Positions 56,161 through 64,000 of a stretch of DNA of 64,000 bases are shown here, piece by piece. The notes beneath the pieces are model-generated. The model searched no databases, was not told where the DNA came from, and worked only from the letters and a program-made list of their open reading frames with translations. The DNA lies in NCBI RefSeq assembly GCF_039962255.1, contig NZ_JAMPKY010000003.1:1-64000 (forward strand), in the 5' to 3' direction. The stretch's first letter is position 1; the number at the start of each line of letters is the position of its first letter. The translations under genes and the position numbers were made by a program. Origin of the DNA: Leptolyngbya subtilissima AS-A7. Lineage in GTDB: Bacteria > Cyanobacteriota > Cyanobacteriia > Phormidesmidales > Phormidesmidaceae.

Positions 56161-57300
56161 CTAGCGAATGTACTCTTTCAGAATGCTGTTGCGGTTGGGA
56201 TGGCGCAGTTTACGCAGGGCCTTGGCTTCAATTTGGCGAATGCGCTCGCGGGTAACGTTGAAGATCTGGCCAATTTCTTCCAGAGTTTTCATCCGGCCAT
56301 CGTCGAGACCGTAGCGCAGGCGCAGCACATCCCGCTCGCGGGGGCTGAGGGTGCCCAAAACGCTTTCCAGGTCTTCCCGAAGGAGGCTCTTAGATACTTG
56401 GTCTTCGGGGGTTTCGCCGTCCGACTCAATAAAGTCGCCTAGGCGAGAATCTTCTTCCTTACCAATGGGAGTCTCAAGGGAGATGGGCAGCTGGGCCGAT
56501 TTGGCAATAAATCGCAGCTTCTCGATGGTCATTTCCATGCGAGTGGCGATCTCTTCTTCAGTGGGCTTACGGCCAAGCTCTTGGGAAAGCAGTTTGGTGG
56601 TCTTTTTGATGCGAGAAATGGTTTCGTAAAGGTGCACCGGTAGGCGAATGGTGCGCGACTGATCCGCGATCGCCCGGGTGATGGCCTGACGAATCCACCA
56701 GGTAGCGTAGGTCGAGAACTTGTAGCCCTTTTCGTGGTCAAACTTCTCAGCGGCGCGAATTAGACCTAGACTGCCTTCCTGAATCAGGTCTTGGAAGGAG
56801 AGACCACGGTTCATATACTTTTTGGCAATCGATACCACCAAGCGCAGGTTCGACTGCACCATTTTGTCTTTGGCGCGGCGACCAATGTGCAAACGGTGGC
56901 GGAAGCTGGCTAGGGTGTAGTCTTTACCTTCGTCTTGGCTGACAGCAGCAGCCCACTCAATATCGGAAGGATCGCGCTCTAGAGAATCAAACAGCTCATC
57001 GTGGATGCGCTCTAGCTTGAGCAGGTCGGCAATCTTGCGGGCCAACTCGATTTCTTCTTCAGCCCGTAGTAGGCGAATACGGCCAATCTCTTGCAGATAG
57101 AGCCGAATAGAGTCTTCGGTGTAGTGGCGCTTTTTGGTTTGAGCTCGGCGGCGGGTTACCTTCCCTTTCGGCGCTTTGTCATCGGCGCCGGCCTCGTCAT
57201 CTTGGGCAACAAAATTCTCGTCACTATCATTACCGTCGATCAGTAGATCGAGTTCAGTTTCAGGGTTGATGGTGCCGAGCAGATGATTTGCTTGGGTCAT
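56161..57300 (-). CDS. sigA: Principal RNA polymerase sigma factor SigA
   Basis: The ATG at 57300 gives 379 residues; the frame up to 57336 adds 12. An acidic N-terminus with [32 protein letters not shown] (region 1) precedes region 2 ([61 protein letters not shown]), region 3 and region 4 ([43 protein letters not shown]). It is the group 1 factor for housekeeping transcription. It is monocistronic with a strong terminator. Confidence 0.97.
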   Translation of the reverse strand: MTQANHLLGTINPETELDLLIDGNDSDENFVAQDDEAGADDKAPKGKVTRRRAQTKKRHYTEDSIRLYLQEIGRIRLLRAEEEIELARKIADLLKLERIHDELFDSLERDPSDIEWAAAVSQDEGKDYTLASFRHRLHIGRRAKDKMVQSNLRLVVSIAKKYMNRGLSFQDLIQEGSLGLIRAAEKFDHEKGYKFSTYATWWIRQAITRAIADQSRTIRLPVHLYETISRIKKTTKLLSQELGRKPTEEEIATRMEMTIEKLRFIAKSAQLPISLETPIGKEEDSRLGDFIESDGETPEDQVSKSLLREDLESVLGTLSPRERDVLRLRYGLDDGRMKTLEEIGQIFNVTRERIRQIEAKALRKLRHPNRNSILKEYIR

Positions 57301-57698
57301 GCCGCGATCCTCGTGCTCCTTAAAATTGAAAGACAAAGACTGTGATCAGATTAACAGCTCCGTTAGATAGATGCCCACAGTTCCGAAAAAGTGCGGATCT
57401 ATTTTTTGGAATCCAGTGATAAGTGTCTAGCCACCTAGACGTTTACGACACTGGCTTGGTGCTGTTAGCCCAGGTCGCCGCCGCCTCTATCTAGAGAAAT
57501 ACATCGGCGCCGCCATGGCCTTTCAATTTTAACTGCAATGTTAGGTGATGTACCACCCCAACTTTGGCAGAAACGATCGAATCGGCTGAAATGCTTAAGC
57601 TGCTACCAAAACGCCCTCCTCGGATCTAAGGGCGATCGCACAAAAACTGACTTTTTAGAACAAATGAACTGCTTTGCTTGCTTCGCATTTCCTCTTTT
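57301..57698. other. Upstream region of sigA, no gene seen
   Basis: These 398 bp before sigA likely carry its promoter(s). A HIP1-type GCGATCGC lies at about 57632. I see no ORF or RNA gene with support. Confidence 0.45.
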
Positions 57699-57875
57699 AT
57701 GAAGAATAGTGATGCAGTTCTTCAAGAATTTCTTGGATGTGACACGTCCCAGCTGGCTGAGATATTACCCACGCAAATTCACTACCGTGATGCCAGATTT
57801 CGTAAGCAACTCCTTACATTTAGGGCTTTAAGTAGACATCCTCTAAGCACAGTTACGGAGACTCTTTATCGGTAA
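57699..57875 (+). CDS. Possible small protein, weak support
   Basis: From the ATG at 57699 a 58-residue frame (MKNSDAVLQEFLGCDTSQLA...) ends just before a strong hairpin. It is polar and basic with helical character. No clear ribosome-binding site precedes it, and I recognise no family. The hairpin could equally belong only to convergent cysE. Confidence 0.25.
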   Translation: MKNSDAVLQEFLGCDTSQLAEILPTQIHYRDARFRKQLLTFRALSRHPLSTVTETLYR

Positions 57876-57889
57876 AATTGGATCCAAGT

Positions 57890-57935
57890 AAAGTTAAAGA
57901 GGCCCGGTGTCGCAACGCCAGGCCTCTTTAACTTT
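57890..57935. terminator. 15-bp perfect hairpin downstream of cysE
   Basis: Bases 57890-57904 pair perfectly with 57921-57935 around a 16-nt loop. The stem ends in a T-rich segment on both strands, so it can end cysE and any plus-strand transcript. Confidence 0.75.
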
Positions 57936-57973
57936 TAAGACACTCTAGTTTTGGAAATTCTAAGGATTCTTGA

Positions 57974-58738
57974 TTAAATGCCGCTGCCGTCTAGAAATTC
58001 TTCAATGACTCGATCTTGCAAGCGGCAGTAAACACCGTCCTGCGAGCGGACAGCACCCACTAAAACGGGTTCGCGGCGCACTTGCCCCAAAGCCTGGACT
58101 TCTTTTTCTAATGCTTCAATGCGATCGAGCAGGGCGCGAATCACCTGAGCTTCGGAGTCGGGTAAGCGGCCATGCTCCAAGGGTTCTACACGCTCCCCAG
58201 CCCGATACACAATGCGTCCGGGTACACCGACTACTGTGCAGTCGGAGGGCACTTCTCGCAGTACCACCGAACCAGCCCCGATGCGTACGTTGTGTCCGAG
58301 GTAGATATTGCCCAGTACCTTGGCACCTGCTCCAACGACCACGTTATTGCCTAGGGTAGGATGGCGCTTGCCAACTTCCTTACCAGTGCCTCCCAGGGTT
58401 ACGCCTTGATAGATCAGGGCGTAGTTCCCAATGATTGCAGTTTCACCAATCACCACTCCCATGCCGTGGTCGATGAAAACACCTTTACCGATGGTGGCCC
58501 CGGGGTGAATTTCGATGCCGGTGAGAAACCGCGCTAGGTGAGAAATGACGCGAGGTACTACGGGCAGGCCCAGGTTCCAAAGCCAGTGACTGAAGCGGTG
58601 TAGCCCCAGGGCGTGCAGGCCAGGATAGCAGGTGAGTACTTCTAGCCAGTTGCGAGCCGCTGGGTCACGCTCGAAGACGATACGAAAATCGGCAATCAGG
58701 GTGGTGAGCACAGGCAATGGAGTTAACTGCAGCTTCAC
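57974..58738 (-). CDS. cysE: Serine O-acetyltransferase
   Basis: This 254-residue protein starts with a helical SATase part ([44 protein letters not shown]) and continues with hexapeptide repeats. The catalytic His is in [16 protein letters not shown], with [32 protein letters not shown] after it. It makes O-acetylserine from serine and acetyl-CoA, the first step of cysteine synthesis. The C-terminal 60 residues are longer than the E. coli tail and lack its usual final Ile, so cysteine feedback may differ. Confidence 0.94.
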   Translation of the reverse strand: MKLQLTPLPVLTTLIADFRIVFERDPAARNWLEVLTCYPGLHALGLHRFSHWLWNLGLPVVPRVISHLARFLTGIEIHPGATIGKGVFIDHGMGVVIGETAIIGNYALIYQGVTLGGTGKEVGKRHPTLGNNVVVGAGAKVLGNIYLGHNVRIGAGSVVLREVPSDCTVVGVPGRIVYRAGERVEPLEHGRLPDSEAQVIRALLDRIEALEKEVQALGQVRREPVLVGAVRSQDGVYCRLQDRVIEEFLDGSGI

Positions 58739-58836
58739 TATCCTAACGTGGCCATGTCCTAGGCCAACACCCTTCGCTGGTGTGGATTACTCTAGGTCTG
58801 CGTTACGGCTTGGCGTTGGCGTACGGTGAGTTGGTC

Positions 58837-59319
58837 CTAAGGATTAGCGCTAAGGGAATAGTTGTAACGCTGCCCCTGCTGGTGGGAGCCTACCCAGATG
58901 TTGTAAGTACCCGCTGACCAGCTTTGATCTTGAACCAAGGCATCGGGATTGCGGCGATCGGTGTCGTCGCCACAGCGCACGGTGCCATCGGGTCCTTGAA
59001 TGAGGATGCTGGTATCGTTGCCGCCGCTGTTGACCTGAAGGGTGAGGGTAGCGAAGTCTTGCTGCAATACCATGACGTGATCGGGGGCAACGTCGGCAAA
59101 CCCGGCGCAGATGGTGCCATTGCGATCGCGCCCAGCAATATTAGATAGCGCCGAAATCCCGTTGGTAAAGCCACTGACACTGGCGGCCGGGGTACCAGCA
59201 GACAGCGTGAACGACTCGAAGTTAGCTTGCTGGGCCAAGGTGGGTAACGCTGCCATCAGACCCATGGAAAGCCCTGCTGCTATCGCCACTGCTCCACGAC
59301 GTTGATGCTTATTGGTCAT
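58837..59319 (-). CDS. Secreted hypothetical protein
   Basis: This 160-residue protein has a signal peptide (about residues 10-29, ending LPTLAQ). The mature part is beta-rich: FESFTLSAGTPAASVSGFTNG, FADVAPDHVMVLQQDFATLTLQVNSGGNDTSILIQGPDGTVRCGDD, and QSWSAGTYNIWVGSHQQGQRYNYSLS. It resembles pre-peptidase C-terminal (PPC) type beta-sandwich domains by pattern, which is an inference. It may be an extracellular or periplasmic adhesin-like module. Confidence 0.65.
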   Translation of the reverse strand: MTNKHQRRGAVAIAAGLSMGLMAALPTLAQQANFESFTLSAGTPAASVSGFTNGISALSNIAGRDRNGTICAGFADVAPDHVMVLQQDFATLTLQVNSGGNDTSILIQGPDGTVRCGDDTDRRNPDALVQDQSWSAGTYNIWVGSHQQGQRYNYSLSANP

Positions 59320-59464
59320 GGCTCCAGTCTCCTACGGTTCAATTCTATGGTGCTCGGTAACCGCTGCGATCGGCGGCCATAATAGACAGAAGTTGAACTG
59401 TCTCCATTTACACCAGTTCAATACTAAGTAGCGTATCTAATGATGACCGCAGGAGGTACCAGCG

Positions 59465-59620
59465 ATGGGACTTGTGATGCTGATTATCTGCGTGTTAACC
59501 ACGTGGGCGATCGCCCATGAGGTCAACAGCCTAACTCACCTAGGCCAGCTATTAGCGCCTTCACCCTGGTTGCTGGGGGGCATAGCCCTGGTATTAATTA
59601 CCTGGATCATGCGCGACTAG
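59465..59620 (+). CDS. Small two-helix membrane protein, unknown
   Basis: A 51-residue frame starts MGLVMLIICVLTTWAIAHEV and continues with a linker NSLTHLGQLLAPSPW. A second helix LLGGIALVLITWIM follows before RD. A perfect AGGAGG (59451-59456) lies 8 nt upstream, strong evidence that it is translated. I recognise no known photosynthetic or respiratory small subunit. It is monocistronic as far as seen, between the divergent secreted protein and convergent bactofilin. Confidence 0.6.
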   Translation: MGLVMLIICVLTTWAIAHEVNSLTHLGQLLAPSPWLLGGIALVLITWIMRD

Positions 59621-59654
59621 CAGCACCCTAATTGTTAGTTGAGCGCTAACTGCG

Positions 59655-60050
59655 CTAAAGCTCAGTGGTGCCGTAGAGCTCGGGCACCTCGCGCGCCGGC
59701 GGCAGTGACTTGGCATCTCGAGTCTCGATATATCCGGTGTAGTAAGCACCCGGTTCTATCTCTAGGGCTCCAGCCACTACATCTCCTTCTAAACGAGCTG
59801 TGCGGCTTAGGGTGAGCTTGCCTGCGGCAAACACTCGGGCCTTCAGCACTCCCTGCACCACAATGTTTTGGGCCTTCACTTCGGGACCTTCAATCAACCC
59901 CGTAGAGGAAATTTCTAAATCACCTTTGATATCTACGGTGCCGTGAATCACGCCGTCTACTCGCAGCATACCCTCGGCGTGGAGCACCCCTTCAAACTCA
60001 GTTTTTTGACTCAAATAGGTCAATGGCGGAGCCGCTTTGCGTTTAAACAT
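59655..60050 (-). CDS. Bactofilin (polymer-forming cytoskeletal protein)
   Basis: From the ATG at 60050 (MFKRKAAPPLTYLSQKTEFE) the product is 131 residues; frames up to 60251 add a doubtful leader. It shows the bactofilin beta-helix: FEGVLHAEGMLRVDGVIHGTVDIKGDLEISSTGLIEGPEVKAQNIVVQGVLKARVFAAGKLTLSRTARLEGDVVAGALEIEPGAYYTG. Bactofilins polymerise at membranes without nucleotide and shape the cell or position polysaccharide or wall enzymes. No M23 gene is adjacent, although one lies at the window end. Confidence 0.88.
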   Translation of the reverse strand: MFKRKAAPPLTYLSQKTEFEGVLHAEGMLRVDGVIHGTVDIKGDLEISSTGLIEGPEVKAQNIVVQGVLKARVFAAGKLTLSRTARLEGDVVAGALEIEPGAYYTGYIETRDAKSLPPAREVPELYGTTEL

Positions 60051-60397
60051 CAAAATTGCCCTCATAACTTCAGAGAACAGCAATCCAAGCAATGGCCTGA
60101 GCGAGATTAGCCCTAAAAACGCTAACCGCTGCCGAAACGGCACCCCAGTTGTGTAACTAAATATTAAAAGACGATGGCTCCCTCTGGCTTGGTAACAATC
60201 GGGAAATAAACAAAATTTCCCTCTCTTTCGGAGGGTGAGTGCAGCCATCAACCCTAGTTATGCTTTAAATCAAAAGAAACTTGGAAGAAACGTCGCGTAT
60301 TCAAAGACATCAGGGATCAATATGAATAGACGCTAAACCCTGTTAAATTGACACGACTTTTTCTTTCTTTTTTCTGCTTCGACCCTTTAAATCCACT

Positions 60398-60427
60398 GCT
60401 TTAGCTATGGCTTGCCAGAGCTAAAGC
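60398..60427. repeat. 9-bp inverted repeat upstream of the OCP-like gene
   Basis: GCTTTAGCT (60398-60406) and AGCTAAAGC (60419-60427) are perfect complements over a 12-bp spacer. The centre lies about 112 bp before the ATG of the OCP-like gene. It could be an operator or an RNA hairpin. Confidence 0.45.
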
Positions 60428-60524
60428 TCTGCCTCCAGCGCTCGCGATCTCTGCGGCAGAGCAGTTGAGGGCTCTGTCGCATTGTTATCTCCACCCCATA
60501 ACAAGCTCCTACAGGAAACCTACC

Positions 60525-60968
60525 ATGACCGCTATTGACGTTCGCCTTCAGTTTGAGCAAGCCGTTCAATCGTTTGAATCGGTCGATGTAGACTGCAAGA
60601 TTGCCGTGCTTTGGCAGATTTACGACACCCTGGGTCAGGCCTTTGCGGCGATCGCCCCGGTAGCGCTCTTCTCCCAGGCGGTGCAGCAGCTGCTGGGCCA
60701 GATTCAGCAAGTCGATCGCGACGATCAGGTGGCCATCCTACGCGATATTCTCGCTGGGGCCGATACCCGCTTTACCCAGGCCTACCAAACTCTCAACGTG
60801 AATATGAAGCTGGCCTTTTGGCACCGCCTGTTTAACCTCATGCCTGCCAATCGACTGCCCTTAACCGCCTGCCAAGACGGTTCGGCTACAACCAAGGCGC
60901 TGCTTGCTCGCATTAACACCATGGGGCTTAACGAGCGTCTTCATTTCTTGCGCCGGGTTGCGGGCTAA
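60525..60968 (+). CDS. Stand-alone OCP N-terminal-domain-like carotenoid-binding protein
   Basis: From the ATG at 60525 the product is 147 residues (MTAIDVRLQFEQAVQSFESV...). It matches the all-helical N-terminal domain of orange carotenoid protein. VLWQIYDTLGQAF corresponds to the OCP segment with Trp41 and Tyr44, and NMKLAFWHRLFNLM to that with Trp110. Here W30, Y33 and W99 keep the same spacings (3 and 66). The C-terminal NTF2-like domain is missing. It may quench singlet oxygen or phycobilisome energy; this is inferred. It is shorter than usual HCPs. Confidence 0.8.
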   Translation: MTAIDVRLQFEQAVQSFESVDVDCKIAVLWQIYDTLGQAFAAIAPVALFSQAVQQLLGQIQQVDRDDQVAILRDILAGADTRFTQAYQTLNVNMKLAFWHRLFNLMPANRLPLTACQDGSATTKALLARINTMGLNERLHFLRRVAG

Positions 60969-61304
60969 GGCTGGGACTTGGATCAAGCTGATGGTGATGG
61001 GCTTTAGCATCCTGGGGTTCAGGGTTTTAAAGGGTCAGGTTCAAGGCCGGTTTATGAACTTGGGACTTTGAACCCTCACTAATCTGTCGCCTTCAGATTG
61101 GCAGACTAATCGGTTAGGCGACCTTCTCGTGCTCATCGTTGGGTGGCAGAAGTTGGGACGCGTTCAGCTCAGGGGTAAACAGGCTGCGTGAACTCGCTAT
61201 TGGGCTACGGGACTGGCGATCGCCAGCTTCCGCAGAAGGTTAGCGGTAAAGTGAAAGCCATAGCCTCCATATTGGGGGTTAGCTACTCTATTTGCTGTTC
61301 CGCT
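60969..61304. other. Intergenic region between the OCP-like and ABC genes
   Basis: In these 336 bp there is a short inverted repeat (GGTTCAA 61038-61044 with TTGAACC 61068-61074) and repeated GGGTT/GGGTC motifs. No ORF, tRNA or strong terminator is seen. A frame extending the ABC gene upstream to 61188 is unlikely to be coding. Confidence 0.45.
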
Positions 61305-62291
61305 ATGCCCAGTATCGATGTCAATCAGCTCAGCAAGCGCTATCCCATCGCCATTAAAGAGCCTGGGTTAGGGGGCACGCTAAGGCATTTCTGGCGTCGT
61401 CAGTACCGTCTGGTAGACGCAGTGCAGTCTATCTCCTTCCACATTGAGCCCGGCGAGGTGGTAGGTTTTTTAGGACCCAATGGCGCTGGTAAAACTACCA
61501 CCCTCAAAATGCTCACCGGGCTCATCCACCCCTCTAGCGGCACCGTGCGGGTCGGCGACCAGGTGCCCTTTCAGCGGCGCACTGAGTTTTTGCAGGATAT
61601 TACCCTGGTTATGGGTCAAAAGCAGCAGCTGCTGTGGGACTTGCCCGCCTTGGATTCGTTGCGTATTAATGGCGCTATCTATGGTCTTTCTGACAAAGAA
61701 TTTCGCTATCGAATCGACGAACTCACCGAGATGCTGGCCCTCCAGGGAAAGCTGAATCAGCCTGTGCGCAAGCTGTCCCTCGGTGAGCGCATGAAGGCTG
61801 AAATGATGGCGGCTCTACTTCACCGTCCCCGCGTCCTATTTTTAGATGAGCCCACCCTGGGTCTAGACGTCAATGCCCAGGTAGCGGTGCGGGAATTTTT
61901 GCGCGACTACAACCGGCGCTACGAAGCCACCATTTTGCTCACCAGCCACTACATGGCCGATATCACTGCCCTGTGTCGTCGAGTGCTGCTGATTTACCAG
62001 GGACGGTTAATCTATGACGGCAGCCTAGAGGGGCTGCTCGATCGCTTTGCTCCCTACCGAGAAGTCACCGTAGATTTGGCCACTGGCTGCGATGCGGCTA
62101 CCCTGAACCGTTACGGCGAATTAGAAAGCTTAGAGGGCTGCACTGCCCGGCTGATTGTGCACCGCGATACCCTAACTCAAACCGTCGCTCAGCTGCTGGG
62201 AGATTTGGACGTGCAGGACTTGACCGTTAGCGATCCGCCGGTGGAAGAGGTGATCGGGCGAGTGTTTGCAGCAGGATCCGCAGAAAGGTGA
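61305..62291 (+). CDS. ABC transporter ATP-binding protein (COG4586-like)
   Basis: From the ATG at 61305 the product is 328 residues. It has the Walker A GPNGAGKTT at 57-65, Q-loop MGQKQQLLWDLP, the unusual signature LSLGERMKAEMMAALL, Walker B VLFLDEPTLGLDVNAQ, and the switch His in LLTSHYMADI. The LSLGER form and the N-terminal HFWRRQYRLVDAVQSISF match COG4586-type ATPases, which pair with ABC-2 permeases. No permease gene is adjacent in the window; the substrate is unknown. Confidence 0.88.
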   Translation: MPSIDVNQLSKRYPIAIKEPGLGGTLRHFWRRQYRLVDAVQSISFHIEPGEVVGFLGPNGAGKTTTLKMLTGLIHPSSGTVRVGDQVPFQRRTEFLQDITLVMGQKQQLLWDLPALDSLRINGAIYGLSDKEFRYRIDELTEMLALQGKLNQPVRKLSLGERMKAEMMAALLHRPRVLFLDEPTLGLDVNAQVAVREFLRDYNRRYEATILLTSHYMADITALCRRVLLIYQGRLIYDGSLEGLLDRFAPYREVTVDLATGCDAATLNRYGELESLEGCTARLIVHRDTLTQTVAQLLGDLDVQDLTVSDPPVEEVIGRVFAAGSAER

Positions 62292-62320
62292 GGGGTGAGT
62301 TTGGTGGAAGAGGGCAAGGG

Positions 62321-62656
62321 CTAAAGGCGGAGGCCAAAGTAGGTGAGTACGAGTTCTTGGGTGCCGGTATTGGCGACTTCGTGGTGTTCGCCGGGCTCGA
62401 TCGCAACACAGACGCCGGGAGTCAGTGCATAGGCTTGACCGTCAACAGTAATGGTACCATCGCCCGATTCAACAAAAAATACTTCGGCCATGTCGGCGTG
62501 GCTGTGGCCATTGGCGACCTGTCCAGGGGCAAAGCGGGCCTGGGCAAAGTTGGTCAGGTGGGGTAAATCATCTCTTTGCAGCAGCACCCGCTTTTTAATC
62601 GCCGGGTTGTGGGAGACCGACTCCTCGGGTACTTGGTCAAGGCCGGTAATTTTCAT
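62321..62656 (-). CDS. Cupin-domain protein
   Basis: This 111-residue single cupin has the two metal-binding motifs: HSHADMAEVFFVESGDGTITVDG (His, His, Glu) and PGVCVAIEPGEHHEVANTG. It is likely a small metal-binding enzyme or sensor of unknown substrate. It converges with the ABC gene and lies just downstream of aroC, 33 bp apart, on the same strand, so the two may share a transcript. Confidence 0.85.
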   Translation of the reverse strand: MKITGLDQVPEESVSHNPAIKKRVLLQRDDLPHLTNFAQARFAPGQVANGHSHADMAEVFFVESGDGTITVDGQAYALTPGVCVAIEPGEHHEVANTGTQELVLTYFGLRL

Positions 62657-62689
62657 GATCTGGCGTTAGCCCCTCAAAACTGCCGTCAA

Positions 62690-63778
62690 CTAAAACAGCT
62701 CACACTGGCCGTGGTGGCGCAGCAGGTGGTCGCACAGCACCAGAGCCACCATGGCTTCGACCATGGGCACAGCGCGGGGCAGCACGCAGGGGTCGTGGCG
62801 GCCTCGGGCTTCTAATACAGTGGCTTCGCCGGTGTTAGTGACGGTGTTTTGGGCTTTGCGAATGGTGGCGGTGGGCTTAAAGGCAACGCGAATGATAATG
62901 TTTTCGCCGTTGGAGATGCCCCCTTGGGTGCCGCCGGAGCGATTGGTGCGGGTGCGGAGGGTGCCCGCCTCGTCGGTGTAGAATTCGTCGTTATGCTCGC
63001 TGCCGGTGAGCAGGGTACCGGCGAATCCAGAGCCAATTTCAAAACCCTTGCTGGCGGGCAGCGACATTACGCCCTTGGCCAGGTCGGCTTCGAGCTTGTC
63101 AAATACGGGGGAACCCAGCCCGACTTTGACGCCGCGAGCTACGCACTCCACCACGCCACCGACGGAATCTCCCTGGTCGCGGATGGCTTCAACTCGGTCG
63201 ATCATTTGCTCGGCGGCGATCGGGTCGGGGCAGCGGACAATGTTGCTCTCGACCTGCTCTAGGGTGACCGTGCTGGGGTCCACGCTGCCCTCCAGATCCT
63301 GGATGCGTTTGACGTAGCCGATGATCTCAGTGCCGGTAATCTGGTGGAGGATCTTTTTGGCGATCGCCCCCGCCGCCACCCGACCAATGGTTTCTCGGGC
63401 TGAAGAGCGTCCGCCGCCTTGGTAATTGCGCAGGCCGTACTTGGCGTCGTAGGTGGCATCGGCGTGAGAGGGGCGATAGGCGGTGACCATCTCGCTGTAG
63501 TCTTGGGGGCGGGTATTTTCGTTGCGCACCAGAATCGAGATGGGTGTGCCCAGGGTCTTGCCCTGAAAGACTCCGGAGAGAATTTCGCAGCGATCGCTCT
63601 CTTTGCGGGGGGTAGTAATTTTGCTCTGACCGGGACGACGGCGATCGAGCTCAGCCTGAATTTCCTCGGCGGAAATCTCTAGGCGGGGCGGGCAGCCGTC
63701 GATGACCACCCCCACCCCACCGCCATGGGATTCGCCAAAGGTGGTGATGCGAAATAAATCCCCAAAGGTGTTGCCCAT
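62690..63778 (-). CDS. aroC: Chorismate synthase
   Basis: This 362-residue protein has the three chorismate synthase signatures: [19 protein letters not shown] near the start, [16 protein letters not shown] in the middle, and [27 protein letters not shown] near the end. It uses reduced FMN to convert EPSP into chorismate, the last step of the shikimate pathway to aromatic amino acids, quinones and tocopherol. It diverges from nothing nearby; the M23 gene is upstream on the same strand. Confidence 0.96.
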   Translation of the reverse strand: MGNTFGDLFRITTFGESHGGGVGVVIDGCPPRLEISAEEIQAELDRRRPGQSKITTPRKESDRCEILSGVFQGKTLGTPISILVRNENTRPQDYSEMVTAYRPSHADATYDAKYGLRNYQGGGRSSARETIGRVAAGAIAKKILHQITGTEIIGYVKRIQDLEGSVDPSTVTLEQVESNIVRCPDPIAAEQMIDRVEAIRDQGDSVGGVVECVARGVKVGLGSPVFDKLEADLAKGVMSLPASKGFEIGSGFAGTLLTGSEHNDEFYTDEAGTLRTRTNRSGGTQGGISNGENIIIRVAFKPTATIRKAQNTVTNTGEATVLEARGRHDPCVLPRAVPMVEAMVALVLCDHLLRHHGQCELF

Positions 63779-63823
63779 AGATCGGTAATGCCGGCGTCGG
63801 CCCAGGTAGTTTTCCCGATCCTA

Positions 63824-64000
63824 CTATTTAGTTTCCGCAAGCTTCAAATAATGGCGAGGATTCACCGCCTGACCGTTGCGGTAGATGCTGTAGTGCAGGT
63901 GAGGACCAGAGGAGCGCCCGGTGCTGCCCAGATAGCCCACCACATCGCCTCGCTGGACGCGATCGCCAATCTTGACCTCCAGCTTTGACAGGTGCCCATA
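63824..64000 (-). CDS. M23-family peptidase, C-terminal part (5' end outside window)
   Basis: The minus-strand frame is open from the window end to a stop at 63824-63826 and encodes 58 residues. It shows the C-terminal LytM/M23 pattern YGHLSKLEVKIGDRVQRGDV, then GYLGSTGRSSGPHLHYSIYR, with the HLHY zinc and catalytic motif. M23 enzymes cut peptidoglycan cross-links in the periplasm. The N-terminal domains lie outside the window, so its type is open. Confidence 0.9.
   Translation of the reverse strand, partial: YGHLSKLEVKIGDRVQRGDVVGYLGSTGRSSGPHLHYSIYRNGQAVNPRHYLKLAETK

Overview
The window is typical chromosomal DNA of a photosynthetic cyanobacterium. It carries the 3' end of psaA, complete psaB, and the small photosynthesis genes pgr5, psb34-like and psb30 (ycf12). 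It also has a principal and a group 2 sigma factor, clpC and a stand-alone OCP N-terminal-domain (carotenoid-binding) protein. The HIP1 octamer GCGATCGC is scattered through it, as in most cyanobacteria. GC-rich coding sequence and the gene repertoire suggest a filamentous or Leptolyngbya-like lineage; that placement is inference only. There is no rRNA operon, CRISPR array, transposase, integrase or phage gene.

Layout. 1-4.2 kb: psaA(3')-psaB, a DUF4160/DUF2442 gene pair, pgr5 and a psb34-like gene. 4.2-15.4 kb: a hairpin-rich non-coding stretch, a trans-sulfuration enzyme, pilD, moeA, a thioredoxin-TPR protein with a DUF155 protein, a cyclic-nucleotide-domain protein, an FHA protein, tmk-holB and a CAP lipoprotein. 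15.6-25.4 kb: envelope and hypothetical proteins, pcrA/uvrD helicase, a TPR protein, tatC and a rodZ-like gene. 25.4-36.8 kb: a Mo-nitrogenase C-terminal-domain protein, tadA, a plsC-like acyltransferase, ldh with a tandem repeat in its leader, two half-size GDT1 transporters, psb30 and ispD convergent on one shared terminator, a GT9 protein, a ferritin-like protein, glsA, a LOG-family protein and trxA. 37.5-46.6 kb: a lone ureC, a group 2 sigma factor, sbcC, tRNA-Ser(GCU), pgsA and the uppS-cdaA pair. 46.7-57.3 kb: lysA, divergent rimI-clpC, rlmD-like, lpxD, lexA and sigA. 57.3-64 kb: cysE, secreted and small membrane proteins, bactofilin, the OCP-like protein, an ABC ATPase, a cupin, aroC and the 3' end of an M23 peptidase gene.

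How it fits together. Most genes are housekeeping or photosynthetic and lie in short transcription units closed by clear intrinsic terminators, several of them shared by convergent genes. Likely co-transcribed groups are psaA-psaB, DUF4160-DUF2442, tmk-holB (28-nt overlap), the DUF155 gene with the thioredoxin-TPR gene, lysA-cdaA-uppS (cdaA and uppS overlap by 4 nt), rlmD-lpxD-hypothetical, and the paired GDT1 halves. The regulatory signal best supported by sequence is an exact match to the cyanobacterial LexA-box consensus just upstream of lexA, whose protein keeps all its autocleavage residues. Two weaker LexA-like sites lie in the sbcC leader.

I found no new multi-gene defence or metabolic system. 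The items most worth a second look are small genes easily missed by annotation (psb30 and proteins of 43 and 51 residues), the 42-bp perfect palindrome between sbcC and tRNA-Ser, the tandem repeat before ldh, the structured 4.2-4.6 kb gap, and the isolated OCP-NTD-like protein.
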